A program made the position numbers and the translations under genes. A DNA stretch of 64,000 nt, taken from positions 620,001-684,000 of the forward strand of contig NZ_AP024850.1 of NCBI RefSeq assembly GCF_024346675.1, in the 5' to 3' direction. The first letter of the stretch is position 1. Each line of letters starts with the position of its first letter. The notes beneath the pieces were generated by a model. That model was not told the DNA's origin and searched no databases. It saw only the letters and a list, made by a program, of their open reading frames with translations. Source of the DNA: Photobacterium sanguinicancri (GTDB lineage: Bacteria; Pseudomonadota; Gammaproteobacteria; Enterobacterales; Vibrionaceae). Below are positions 48,661 through 57,581 of this stretch, piece by piece.

Positions 48661-49542
48661 TTATTTTTGGCGCTTGTGTTGGTACAGTTGGCGATCTGCT
48701 CGATCAATTAACGAAATTGATGTATCGCCTTTTTGATAGTGCGCATAACCCAAAGACACGCTGATATTAAGTGCGCGTAATGTTTGGTCTTGCTTCATTA
48801 ATAGTTGGATACGAGTTGCTACCTTACTGGCAGACTCCCCCGTTGCGGGTTGGAGTAGCGTGGTAAATTCATCCCCACCTAAACGATAACAGCGATCGGT
48901 TGCACGCACGGCATCTTTTAAAATGGTCGCAAATCGTCGGATCACTTTATCACCATCAAGATGACCAAAGCGGTCGTTCACTTGTTTAAAGTTATCCAAA
49001 TCAAAAATGATTAGAACAAGCCCTACATTGCGGCGTTCGCTTAATGCTATTGCATGGCGAATATCTTGTTCAAAGCTGGTACGGTTTCCCAAGGTCGACA
49101 AGTAATCTTGTAGAGCGAGGTTTTTCACTCGACGGTATTCAATCGCATTTGCTAATGGGCCGGCAAACAGTCGATGGTAGGTATGAAGCAAGTTGATTTC
49201 GTCTTGGTCCAGTTTGTAAGGGGTACAGTACTGGAGTTTGCCGAGCTCATTTTCACCAAAGCGAAGTACAAATGTTTGACGATACTCGGTCGCTTTACCT
49301 CTACGGATCAGAGTCGCAGTGCCCTCTAACTCCCAAATTAGCCGATGAATATCAATTTGCTTTTCCATTTCACGAGTGAAAATTTCAAATAGCAGTGCTA
49401 AATCAAGCTTGCCTTGGAGCTTCTGTAGGATCAATAGGCGTACGTCAGCACCGAGCGGTTTTCTTCTCGGTTTCTGTGGTGCATCCGCATATTTATCCCA
49501 AAGAGCTGGATCCATATCATCATCGAAATAAAGGGTGGGCAA
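48661..49542 (-). CDS. diguanylate cyclase (intact GGDEF domain)
   Basis: 293 residues, soluble. The N-terminal 140 residues form an unrecognised domain, then a full GGDEF domain. GGDEF is at 222-226 and the inhibitory site R213-A-T-D216 lies exactly five residues upstream. NDRFGHLDGD carries the substrate contacts. It should make cyclic di-GMP from GTP with product inhibition. No membrane segment or known sensor is seen. Confidence 0.88.
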   Translation of the reverse strand: MPTLYFDDDMDPALWDKYADAPQKPRRKPLGADVRLLILQKLQGKLDLALLFEIFTREMEKQIDIHRLIWELEGTATLIRRGKATEYRQTFVLRFGENELGKLQYCTPYKLDQDEINLLHTYHRLFAGPLANAIEYRRVKNLALQDYLSTLGNRTSFEQDIRHAIALSERRNVGLVLIIFDLDNFKQVNDRFGHLDGDKVIRRFATILKDAVRATDRCYRLGGDEFTTLLQPATGESASKVATRIQLLMKQDQTLRALNISVSLGYAHYQKGDTSISLIDRADRQLYQHKRQK

Positions 49543-49608
49543 TCACTATATGCAAAATTCAGCGTCGATCAACCGTTTGTTGTTAAAATTGATAATAATT
49601 AACTGATT

Positions 49609-50733
49609 CTATTTTAAAAAGTTTCTGAGTTCGCCTTCTTGTCGAAGTGCATCTTCATATCCGAGCTGTATGAGTGACTTGATGTAACCTGGCTCAAACA
49701 ATATATAGCTCGTAATGGCAGCATCGTCTTGTGGGCTGATCCCTATCATTCTCATTAATGCCCGTGTCATTGGTGGCAGATAGCAGTAATTATCTTGCGC
49801 GAGTGGCTCAAAAGACTGGCTTGGGAAAAGGTGAATATGATCGACTACCTTCATATTGAGATTTTCTCGTGCAGTCGTAGGTAAGGTTTGTAATAAGCGA
49901 TTAGTTCGATCGAGATGCTCTAAATCAGCGGTTAATGTATCGCTGAAAATCGTATCCATTAAATGGCCACCTAAGGTTGCTAACCCTGGTGTTTGAATAT
50001 GCTCAGACGGTTCAATTTTCTGGTTGATTAAGTTAATGATCAGAATTTTGTCAGCGCCCATTTTGAGTGAAGGGCGTAATGGGGCTAATTGGTGAATAGA
50101 ACCATCCCCATAATAATGGCGACCGATACGACTGGCGGGGAAAACTAAAGGAATAGCGGCAGATGCCATTAAGTGATCGGTATTGAGCATAGCGCGGCGG
50201 CCTTTAGACTTAGCGCGATCCCACTCAGATAGGTGGGATTGGCCTTGAAAGAAGCTCACTGATAAACCGCTTTTGTAACTTGAGGCCGTAATGGATAGTC
50301 CCTCTAAGTTGCCAGCCATGATCTGTTTTTCAAGTCGATCGTAATTGTGGACTTGGTTGAGCAATTCGCGCAATGGACGATTATTAAGTAAACCAAATGG
50401 TGGTCTTTCGTGGTGCTGAGCTTGCATCCGGGCGTACCACTGGTGGGCTAAATAGCCCGTCATGCCTAATGGACTGGATTTAAAAATTCTACGGCTGTGG
50501 AGTCGCCCCCAAATCCATTCTAGTTTCTTCACACCAAGGCGAAAACAGGACGCGTAGCAGGCGATAGAGGTGGCGTTGATAGCTCCTGCGGAAGTACCAC
50601 AGTAAATAGAAAAAGGGCTGTGATGTACCCGTGGATACCATTCTGAAATGGCTTTGAGTACACCCACTTGATACGCTGCGCGCGCACCGCCACCACTGAG
50701 TAATAAACTGATTTTAGGCTTATCCTTTGCCAT
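49609..50733 (-). CDS. patatin-like phospholipase
   Basis: 374 residues. The patatin set is complete: oxyanion loop LLSGGGARAAYQVGV near residue 10, nucleophile in YCGTSAGAINA near residue 45, and the catalytic Asp in HYYGDGSIHQ near residue 210. No signal peptide and no membrane span, so it is probably cytoplasmic or inner-face. About 165 C-terminal residues beyond the domain are of unknown role. Its substrate (phospholipid or lysophospholipid) is not known. Confidence 0.86.
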   Translation of the reverse strand: MAKDKPKISLLLSGGGARAAYQVGVLKAISEWYPRVHHSPFSIYCGTSAGAINATSIACYASCFRLGVKKLEWIWGRLHSRRIFKSSPLGMTGYLAHQWYARMQAQHHERPPFGLLNNRPLRELLNQVHNYDRLEKQIMAGNLEGLSITASSYKSGLSVSFFQGQSHLSEWDRAKSKGRRAMLNTDHLMASAAIPLVFPASRIGRHYYGDGSIHQLAPLRPSLKMGADKILIINLINQKIEPSEHIQTPGLATLGGHLMDTIFSDTLTADLEHLDRTNRLLQTLPTTARENLNMKVVDHIHLFPSQSFEPLAQDNYCYLPPMTRALMRMIGISPQDDAAITSYILFEPGYIKSLIQLGYEDALRQEGELRNFLK

Positions 50734-50817
50734 ATCAACATCCTGACTATCTTTGTTTAACTATACAAGGTCTTGTCTGGCAGGATAAGTCTTTTTCGAT
50801 TAGGCCGAAGGCGGACC

Positions 50818-50850
50818 AATAAAAAAGCCTCCACGAGGGAGGCTTTAAGA
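50818..50850 (-). terminator. terminator after proS
   Basis: AAGCCTCC pairs with GGAGGCTT around ACGAG, and on the minus strand six T follow. It separates proS from the patatin gene. Confidence 0.8.
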
Positions 50851-50869
50851 TATTGCTTAGAGAGAAGGA

Positions 50870-52585
50870 TTAAGCCATTTTTTGCTTAATAAACTCAACC
50901 ATCTCAGCAACAGGTACACCGACCTTGCTGCCGTCTTTACGGTCTTTGTATTCCATCTCGCCATTTTCAAGGCTACGGTTACCGATAACGATAGTGTGAG
51001 GGATACCGATCAGTTCGTGATCTGCAAACATAACACCAGGGCGCTCTTTACGGTCATCGAATAATACTTCGATACCAGCAGCAGTCAGGTCAGCGTATAG
51101 CTTCTCAGCGGCTTCTTTAACTTCTGCAGACTTCGCCATGTTCATCGGTACGATAGACACTTGGAAAGGTGCAATAGCTGCTGGCCAGATGATGCCGTTT
51201 TCGTCGTAGTTTTGTTCAATAGCTGATGCAACAACACGTGACACACCAATACCGTAACAACCCATTTCTAGAATTGAGTTTTTACCGTTAGAGTCAAGTA
51301 CGCCACAGTTCATTGCTTCTGAGTAGGCAGTACCTAATTGGAAGATGTGACCCACTTCGATACCACGTTTTAGTTGTAGAGTACCTTGACCACATGGGCT
51401 TGGATCGCCTTCAACAACGTTACGTAGATCTTCAACTTGACCAAGTTCAACGTCACGACCCCAGTTGATACCGAAGTAGTGCTTATCGTCAACGTTAGCG
51501 CCAGCGCCAAAGTCGCTCATTACTGCAACCGTGCGGTCAACGATGAATGGTAGTTCAAGGCCAACAGGGCCTAGTGAGCCAGGGCCTGCGCCGATCAGTG
51601 CGCGAATCTCTTCTTCTGTTGCCATCTCTAGTGGAGCAGCAACTTCTTTTAAGTTTTCCGCTTTCACTTCGTTAAGCTCGTGGTCACCACGGATGATAAG
51701 CGCAACGATTGGAGCTTCGATTTCGTCAGATGCTTTGAAGAATAGTGTCTTAACTGTTTTCTCAATAGCCAAATCGTGCTGCTCAACAAGCTCAGCAATT
51801 GTTTTTGCGTTTGGCGTATCAACCAGCGTCATTTCTTGCGTTGGTGCTGCAAACTCAGTAGCAGGTGCTAGTGCTTCTGCTTTTTCGATGTTTGCTGCGT
51901 AATCAGACTCTGAAGAGAATGCGATTAAATCTTCGCCACTTTCAGCCAGTACGTGGAACTCCTGAGAACCACTGCCGCCGATAGCGCCAGAGTCAGCCAG
52001 TACTGGACGGTACTCAAGACCCATACGGTCGAATGCTTTACAGTAAGCATCGTGCATTGCATCGTAAGACTTTTGCAGGCCTTCTTTGTCGATGTCGAAG
52101 CTGTAAGCGTCCATCATGCAGAATTCACGTGCACGCATTACGCCAAAACGAGGGCGGCGTTCGTCACGGAATTTAGTCTGAATTTGGTACAGATTTAGCG
52201 GAAGCTGCTTGTAAGAGCTTACTTCGTTACGCACAAGGCTAGTAATAACCTCTTCGGCTGTTGGGCTAAGTACAAACGGACGAGCGTGACGGTCAGTAAA
52301 GCGAAGTAGTTCAGGACCCATCTTTTCAGAGCGACCTGTTTCTTCCCAAAGTTCAAACGGCTGAACAACGGGCATCAAAGTTTCAACTGCACCGGCATTG
52401 TTGATTTCTTCGCGAACGATGTTCTCGACCTTACGTAAAACACGCAGACCAGTAGGCAGCCAAGTGTAAAGACCTGAAGCCAGCTTACGGATCATACCTG
52501 CACGAAGCATTAGCTGGTGGCTAATAACCTCTGCGTCGTTTGGAGTCTCCTTCAGGGTAGAAAGAAGATATTTACTGGTACGCAT
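50870..52585 (-). CDS. proS: prolyl-tRNA synthetase
   Basis: Class II synthetase with the bacterial insertion (editing) domain, 571 residues as in E. coli (572). Motif 1 lies near [16 protein letters not shown], motif 2 in [19 protein letters not shown] and motif 3 in [10 protein letters not shown]. The INS domain covers about 225-390, and the anticodon-binding domain is at the C-terminus. Confidence 0.98.
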   Translation of the reverse strand: MRTSKYLLSTLKETPNDAEVISHQLMLRAGMIRKLASGLYTWLPTGLRVLRKVENIVREEINNAGAVETLMPVVQPFELWEETGRSEKMGPELLRFTDRHARPFVLSPTAEEVITSLVRNEVSSYKQLPLNLYQIQTKFRDERRPRFGVMRAREFCMMDAYSFDIDKEGLQKSYDAMHDAYCKAFDRMGLEYRPVLADSGAIGGSGSQEFHVLAESGEDLIAFSSESDYAANIEKAEALAPATEFAAPTQEMTLVDTPNAKTIAELVEQHDLAIEKTVKTLFFKASDEIEAPIVALIIRGDHELNEVKAENLKEVAAPLEMATEEEIRALIGAGPGSLGPVGLELPFIVDRTVAVMSDFGAGANVDDKHYFGINWGRDVELGQVEDLRNVVEGDPSPCGQGTLQLKRGIEVGHIFQLGTAYSEAMNCGVLDSNGKNSILEMGCYGIGVSRVVASAIEQNYDENGIIWPAAIAPFQVSIVPMNMAKSAEVKEAAEKLYADLTAAGIEVLFDDRKERPGVMFADHELIGIPHTIVIGNRSLENGEMEYKDRKDGSKVGVPVAEMVEFIKQKMA

Positions 52586-52646
52586 TGATGGTATCCGTTT
52601 GTTGATAAAAATTTATGTGAAGGGATCTATATTATCAGCTAATCCG

Positions 52647-53363
52647 TTACTCGCCAAAGGATTCATCATCAATTGGCTCTAATGCAATAACGGTAATTGC
52701 GTCAAAACTCACGCTGAACCTGACATTATAGTTAAACAGATGTACGGCGTATTGTTTATTGTCAGTTTTCCCTTTTTTGTAAGCTGGGCGGGGATCTTGC
52801 GCCAGCACTTCACTGATCACTGCTTGATGATAGGCAGCTTGGCCTTTTTGTAGCTGCTTAACTGCAGAGTCACTGAAAATGACGGGTAAAGTTTGCGGTT
52901 CTGAGGCTGCAAATCCTCCGTGGGCACTCGGTAAGCTATCGGAGTAAGGGATGTAAGGTTTGATATCCACAATAGGAGTACCGTCAACCAAATCAACGCC
53001 ACCTAATTCAATGATCACATTGCCATTTTGTTGGCGTACCCCTTTCAACTCTACCGCTGACATGCCGATGCCATTGGGCCTAAAAGTCGCGCGGCTAGCA
53101 AATACGCCAATACGTTCATTACCACCAAGGCGAGGTGGTCGAACGGTTGGGCGCCACCCCGCTTCTAGATTCTGATCAAATAAAAACAACAGCCACAAAT
53201 GGCTAAATTGCTCTAAGCCGCGAACCGCTTCGGCGGTGTTGGCATCACCTTGTAATACGATTTCAGCCCGCGCACTTGGCACTAGCCCTGGTTGGCGAGG
53301 CACCGCAAATTTTTCTTTGTAAGGGGAGTGAATAACACCAACAGGTTCGATAGAAACAGACAT
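52647..53363 (-). CDS. trmO: tRNA (adenine(37)-N6)-methyltransferase TrmO
   Basis: Methylates t6A37 of tRNA-Thr with SAM. 238 residues. A UPF0066/TsaA-type beta-barrel with EPVGVIHSPYKEKFAVPRQP, FLFDQNLEAGW, VFASRATFRPNGIGMS and GTPIVDIKPYIPY. A TTG 12 bp upstream would add four residues. The ATG at 53363 gives the usual start. It is divergent from the L31/L36 pair. Confidence 0.92.
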   Translation of the reverse strand: MSVSIEPVGVIHSPYKEKFAVPRQPGLVPSARAEIVLQGDANTAEAVRGLEQFSHLWLLFLFDQNLEAGWRPTVRPPRLGGNERIGVFASRATFRPNGIGMSAVELKGVRQQNGNVIIELGGVDLVDGTPIVDIKPYIPYSDSLPSAHGGFAASEPQTLPVIFSDSAVKQLQKGQAAYHQAVISEVLAQDPRPAYKKGKTDNKQYAVHLFNYNVRFSVSFDAITVIALEPIDDESFGE

Positions 53364-53442
53364 ACACGCATTCAAGTTAACGAGGATGAAGAAACTTTAT
53401 CATAAATAAACAAGGAAGAAGTTGTTGAGAATAGCTATCAAG

Positions 53443-53474
53443 TGTTACATTATAACAATTGTTATAGTGTAACA
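53443..53474 (+). promoter_or_regulatory. Zur-like operator upstream of rpmE2-rpmJ2
   Basis: A 32-bp near-perfect palindrome: left arm TGTTACATTATAACAA, right arm TTGTTATAGTGTAACA, with one mismatched pair. It contains the TGTTATA/TATAACA halves of the gammaproteobacterial Zur box. It is 32 bp before the rpmE2 start, and zinc-independent L31/L36 are typical Zur targets. Confidence 0.78.
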
Positions 53475-53506
53475 TTAAAATCAAAGCGAATAATAAGGAT
53501 AGCATC

Positions 53507-53767
53507 ATGAAATCGGGTATCCATCCTGAATACCGCACTGTCGTTTTTCACGACACCAGCGTTGATAAATATTTTCTGATTGGATCAACACTTCAAACAG
53601 AGCGCACGATCACTTGGCAAGATGGCAAGGATTACCCGTATTACACCTTAGATGTGTCGTCAGAATCGCATCCGTTTTATACCGGTAAGCAGCGTGTTAT
53701 TTCTTCTGAAGGGCGTATGGCTAACTTTAACCGTCGCTTTGGACAAATTGGTTCAGCAAAAGGATAA
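53507..53767 (+). CDS. rpmE2: 50S ribosomal protein L31 type B (zinc-independent)
   Basis: 86 residues. [20 protein letters not shown] replaces the cysteine-rich start of the zinc form, and no cysteine is present at all. It is thought to replace the zinc-binding L31 when zinc is short, freeing metal. AATAAGGA lies upstream. The E. coli name is ykgM. Confidence 0.94.
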   Translation: MKSGIHPEYRTVVFHDTSVDKYFLIGSTLQTERTITWQDGKDYPYYTLDVSSESHPFYTGKQRVISSEGRMANFNRRFGQIGSAKG

Positions 53768-53771
53768 GATG

Positions 53772-53915
53772 ATGAAAGTATTAAGTTCGTTAAAAAGTGC
53801 CAAGATGCGTCACCGTGATTGCCAAATCGTAAAACGCAAAGGCCGTGTCTATGTGATCTGCAAATCGAACCCTCGATTTAAAGCGGTGCAGGGCAGTGGC
53901 GGTAAGAAGAAATAG
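53772..53915 (+). CDS. rpmJ2: 50S ribosomal protein L36 type B (zinc-independent)
   Basis: 47 residues. [20 protein letters not shown] and the C-terminal [13 protein letters not shown] match L36. Compared with zinc L36, two of the four ligands are changed (first Cys to His14, final His to Phe36), so zinc is not held. It starts four bases after the rpmE2 stop. AAAGGA suits the second of two adjacent ATG codons. Confidence 0.93.
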   Translation: MKVLSSLKSAKMRHRDCQIVKRKGRVYVICKSNPRFKAVQGSGGKKK

Positions 53916-53944
53916 CGTGTGATTTGTACTGAAGGAAAGAAAAC

Positions 53945-53976
53945 AATCAAGCCCCTTTTCGAAGGGGCTTGATATT
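53945..53976. terminator. hairpin between rpmJ2 and metQ
   Basis: ATCAAGCCCCTT (53946-53957) pairs with AAGGGGCTTGAT around TTCG, a tetraloop stem. Tails are only moderately T-rich on either strand. Confidence 0.65.
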
Positions 53977-54018
53977 AGGTTTGTTAGACATTATTGCCTA
54001 GCGATAGGGCTAAGTGGA

Positions 54019-54834
54019 TTACCAGCCTTTCACTACACCACCTTGAAAGATGTCTTTTGCTGCAGTGTAAACCGTTTCTGATTGGTATGCTTTTACGAAT
54101 GTTTTCACGTTTTCTGCGTCTACATTATCTTGGCGAGAAACAATCAGGTTTACGTAAGGTGATTCTTTATCTTCAACGAACACCCCGTCACGCTCAGGTG
54201 TTAGGTTAATGCTGCTAGCGTAAGTCGTGTTGATAATGGCAAGCTTCACGTCGTCCAGTGAACGAGGAAGTTGAGCTGCTTCTAGTTCAACAATTTTTAG
54301 GTTCTTTGGATTTTCAATAATATCAAGAACCGTTGCGGCTAGGCCTGAACCTTCTTTCAGTGTCAGTAAGCCTTGTTGTTGCAGTAGCAGCAGTGAGCGA
54401 CCTAGGTTTGTTGGATCGTTAGGTACCGCGACTTGATCGCCATCTTGTAGTTCATCAACCGATTTAATCTTGTTTGAGTAACCTGCGATTGGGTAAACAA
54501 AGGTATTGCCAGCAACGGTGAATTTGTAACCGCGGTCAGTAATTTGCTGATCAAGATAAGGTTTGTGTTGGAACGCATTCACATCAATTGAGCCTTCTTC
54601 AAGCGCTGCGTTTGGTGACACGTAGTCTGTAAAGGTGATCAGCTCAACATCAAGACCGTATTTGTCTTTGGCTTCTTTAGCTGCCACTTCTGCCACTTGC
54701 GCTTCCGATCCAGCCATTACCCCAACTTTAATCTTGGTATTATCAACCGCGGCTTCTTTTTCACCACAGCCAGTTAGTACAAGTGCAGATGCTAACCCTG
54801 CGACTGCAAAAATGTTTTTTAGATTAAACGCCAT
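54019..54834 (-). CDS. metQ: methionine-binding lipoprotein MetQ
   Basis: Substrate-binding protein of the D/L-methionine importer, 271 residues. The lipobox is LTGC with Cys23, followed by Gly, which would favour outer-membrane sorting in E. coli terms, although the protein must reach the inner-membrane permease. The NLPA-family fold shows EEGSIDVNAFQHKPYL and QVAVPNDPTNLGRSL. It follows metI after 115 bp. Confidence 0.95.
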   Translation of the reverse strand: MAFNLKNIFAVAGLASALVLTGCGEKEAAVDNTKIKVGVMAGSEAQVAEVAAKEAKDKYGLDVELITFTDYVSPNAALEEGSIDVNAFQHKPYLDQQITDRGYKFTVAGNTFVYPIAGYSNKIKSVDELQDGDQVAVPNDPTNLGRSLLLLQQQGLLTLKEGSGLAATVLDIIENPKNLKIVELEAAQLPRSLDDVKLAIINTTYASSINLTPERDGVFVEDKESPYVNLIVSRQDNVDAENVKTFVKAYQSETVYTAAKDIFQGGVVKGW

Positions 54835-54949
54835 GTTACTTCTCCTTTGCGGGGTATTCCCTGATTTTTTGCGTGAGTTAACTTGGCTAACTCACTGTCA
54901 TAATATGTTGTTGTGTTCGGTGATACGTTGTTATTACGTGATACTAAGA

Positions 54950-55636
54950 TTAGCGATGGTCGGTACGTTTGACTAAGTGATCACCAAGCGACTGGATCAG
55001 TTGTACTAAGATAACCAGCATAATGACGGTGATTGCCATGATGGTGCCATCAAAGCGTTGGTAGCCATAACGGATGCCCACATCACCTAGGCCACCGCCA
55101 CCTACGGTTCCGGCCATTGCCGAGTAACTTACCAGTGTTACTAAGGTGATAGTGACAGCGTTAATGATGCCCGGCAGCGCTTCAGGTAATAGTACTTTAG
55201 TTATTATTTGGATTGGCTTTGCGCCCATCGCTTGCGCTGCTTCAACTAGCCCAGTTGGAACTTCCAATAATGCCCCTTCAACCAAGCGAGCGATAAATGG
55301 AATCGCTCCGACGGTGAGTGGCACTATGGCTGCAGCTGTCCCGATCGAGCTACCTACAATAAAGCGGGTAAACGGTATAATCGCGACAAGTAGAATAATG
55401 AATGGGATTGAGCGACCAATGTTCACCACAATACCCAGTACTTTATTGAGTTTTGGGTTTGCCATTAGGCCGTTATTTTTGGTGAGGTGAAGTGCTACAC
55501 CTAGCGGAATCCCCAAAATAAACCCAATAAGCCCAGAGGCTAATACCATAGTTAATGTTTGGCCAAGAGCTTCAATTAACAGTTGAACTAAGCGTTCGTT
55601 GGTTTGCCACCAAGTAGTAATAGAATCAAGCAACAT
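54950..55636 (-). CDS. metI: methionine ABC transporter permease MetI
   Basis: 228 residues with five membrane helices. The coupling-helix motif is [29 protein letters not shown] (split here: [10 protein letters not shown] then [10 protein letters not shown]). It overlaps metN by 11 bp. Confidence 0.95.
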   Translation of the reverse strand: MLLDSITTWWQTNERLVQLLIEALGQTLTMVLASGLIGFILGIPLGVALHLTKNNGLMANPKLNKVLGIVVNIGRSIPFIILLVAIIPFTRFIVGSSIGTAAAIVPLTVGAIPFIARLVEGALLEVPTGLVEAAQAMGAKPIQIITKVLLPEALPGIINAVTITLVTLVSYSAMAGTVGGGGLGDVGIRYGYQRFDGTIMAITVIMLVILVQLIQSLGDHLVKRTDHR

Positions 55637-56660
55637 AACCTAGTACCTCTACGTTAACTTTGTGATCGCGAAGGAAGGCAACCGCATTTTCGGCTGCTTG
55701 TTCCGTACCATAAAACTCAGCCAACATCAGGCCAAATTTCACACCGCCAGCGTAGTCCATATCTGAGCTTAAGATACTGATATCAATATTGAACTCACGT
55801 GCTACTTGGCTGATCAGCGGAGCGTCAACAGAAGCGCCTGTGAATTCTAAGCGGATGAGAGGGTAACTGTTTTCAATGCGTTCCGCTGTCATCCGCGCTT
55901 TGTAATCTTCTGGAATAGAGAGATCCAATGTTGAGCGAATAAACTCCCGCGCGAGTTCTGTTTTTGGGTGGGCAAAAATATCGCCGACTGGGCCTTTTTC
56001 TACTAGCTCACCATCGCCAATGATGGCGACTTTAGAACAGATGTTTTTAACCACATCCATTTCGTGAGTGATCAATAAAATGGTGAGGTTTAGTTTACGG
56101 TTAATCTCTTTTAGTAGTTCTAAGATCGACTGGGTCGTTGCTGGGTCTAATGCGCTGGTGGCTTCATCACACAGTAGAACTTTGGGCTCAGAAGCCAGTG
56201 CGCGCGCAATGGCAACACGTTGTTTCTGGCCGCCACTTAAATTAGCGGGGTAGCTGTTGTGTTTGTCTGACAGCCCAACCAATTGAAGTAGTTCTGTCAC
56301 TTTGGCTTTTATGTCTGTTTTTGATTTATTCGCGAGCTCAAGGGGCAGGGCTACATTATCAAAAACGGTACGAGAAGAAAGTAGGTTGAAATGCTGGAAG
56401 ATCATGCCGATTTTGCGGCGAGCAAGGGTTAATTCTTGATTGGATAGCTGAGTTAGGTCAACGCCATCGACAATCACTTGGCCGCGACTAGGGCGTTCTA
56501 GCAAATTGACACAACGGATCAGGGTACTTTTACCAGCACCCGATGAGCCAATAACACCGAAAATAGTACCTTGTTCAATGGTAAGGTTGATATCACGCAG
56601 AGCATGTATTTCTAACTCTCCCTGATAAAACACTTTGTCTACTCTATTTATTTCTATCAT
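55626..56660 (-). CDS. metN: methionine ABC transporter ATP-binding protein MetN
   Basis: 344 residues. Walker [13 protein letters not shown], signature [15 protein letters not shown], Walker [13 protein letters not shown]. The C-terminal regulatory domain (about 265-344) binds methionine for trans-inhibition in E. coli. First gene of metNIQ. Confidence 0.97.
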   Translation of the reverse strand: MIEINRVDKVFYQGELEIHALRDINLTIEQGTIFGVIGSSGAGKSTLIRCVNLLERPSRGQVIVDGVDLTQLSNQELTLARRKIGMIFQHFNLLSSRTVFDNVALPLELANKSKTDIKAKVTELLQLVGLSDKHNSYPANLSGGQKQRVAIARALASEPKVLLCDEATSALDPATTQSILELLKEINRKLNLTILLITHEMDVVKNICSKVAIIGDGELVEKGPVGDIFAHPKTELAREFIRSTLDLSIPEDYKARMTAERIENSYPLIRLEFTGASVDAPLISQVAREFNIDISILSSDMDYAGGVKFGLMLAEFYGTEQAAENAVAFLRDHKVNVEVLGYVA

Positions 56661-56772
56661 CGAACTTCCTAGATACCAGATAAAATAATGCGTTTTGTGG
56701 TTATACGTATTGTATTTGTAACGCGTTTGTGCGAAAAGTTGAATTAAATCGCGTTATGTTGATAACGAGATT

Positions 56773-56820
56773 AGCAGTCTGGATGGCTAAGTCAATAGAT
56801 ATTTTTACGTCTAGATGGCT
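56773..56820 (-). promoter_or_regulatory. MetJ-box array upstream of metN
   Basis: Six consecutive 8-mers in plus-strand reading: AGCAGTCT, GGATGGCT, AAGTCAAT, AGATATTT, TTACGTCT, AGATGGCT. The outer pairs are close to the met box AGACGTCT and the two middle ones are weak. The array lies 113-160 bp before the metN start. Confidence 0.65.
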
Positions 56821-56950
56821 AAATGGATTTCGTGTTAAAAACACCCTGCTAAATCCTGACCTCTCTATATCCTCCTTAAAGCTGTAAATAGATGAATCGC
56901 AACTGCTGTCGTGCCATAATCTAGCGAAATGAAATATAGAGGGCTTACCT

Positions 56951-57505
56951 TTGGCCAAACCAGCAGTTTTTATCGATCGTGATGGTGTTATTAATGTTGA
57001 CCGCGGTTATGTTCATACTGTAGATGACTTTGAATACATCGAAGGTGTCTTTGAATCATGTAAGAAATTAAAAGAAATGGGCTACATGTTAGTACTTGTG
57101 ACGAACCAAGCTGGTATCGCACGTGGTATGTACACTGAAGATGAATTTCTTTCTTTAACAGAGTGGATGGATTGGAACTTTGTTGATCATGATGTTGAGT
57201 TTGATGGGATTTATTACTGTCCGCATCACCCAACGGAAGGCCAAGGTGATTACTTACAAGCTTGTGAATGTCGTAAACCTAATCCAGGTATGTTCATCTC
57301 AGCGCGTGATTTCCTAAAAATTGATATGGAAAACTCCATTATGATCGGTGATAAAACCGATGATATGAAAGCGGCGCAAGCGGCCAATGTCGGTTCGAAA
57401 GTTTTAGTTCGTACTGGTAAGCCAGTGACAGAAGAAGGTGAAAGCCTTGCATCCGTTGTGCTAGATAGCATCGCAGATGTGCCTGCATGGGTTGCTGCGA
57501 AGTAA
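56951..57505 (+). CDS. gmhB: D-glycero-beta-D-manno-heptose 1,7-bisphosphate 7-phosphatase GmhB
   Basis: HAD-family phosphatase for the LPS core heptose. 184 residues. Catalytic Asp pair in [11 protein letters not shown]. The zinc site is formed by Cys/His in [12 protein letters not shown] and [10 protein letters not shown]. Late motif [11 protein letters not shown]. The start is TTG at 56951 with GAGGG upstream. It is divergent from metN, as in other Vibrionaceae. Confidence 0.95.
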   Translation: MAKPAVFIDRDGVINVDRGYVHTVDDFEYIEGVFESCKKLKEMGYMLVLVTNQAGIARGMYTEDEFLSLTEWMDWNFVDHDVEFDGIYYCPHHPTEGQGDYLQACECRKPNPGMFISARDFLKIDMENSIMIGDKTDDMKAAQAANVGSKVLVRTGKPVTEEGESLASVVLDSIADVPAWVAAK

Positions 57506-57525
57506 GCGTAATTCATTACGTTTAT

Positions 57526-57572
57526 GTTCAAAAAAAACAGGTCGCTTAGGCGACCTGTTTTCGTATTAGGGA
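57526..57572. terminator. bidirectional terminator between gmhB and the metalloprotease gene
   Basis: ACAGGTCGC (57538-57546) pairs with GCGACCTGT (57550-57558), flanked by an A-run and TTTT. Confidence 0.85.
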
Positions 57573-57581
57573 AAGGGTTAT

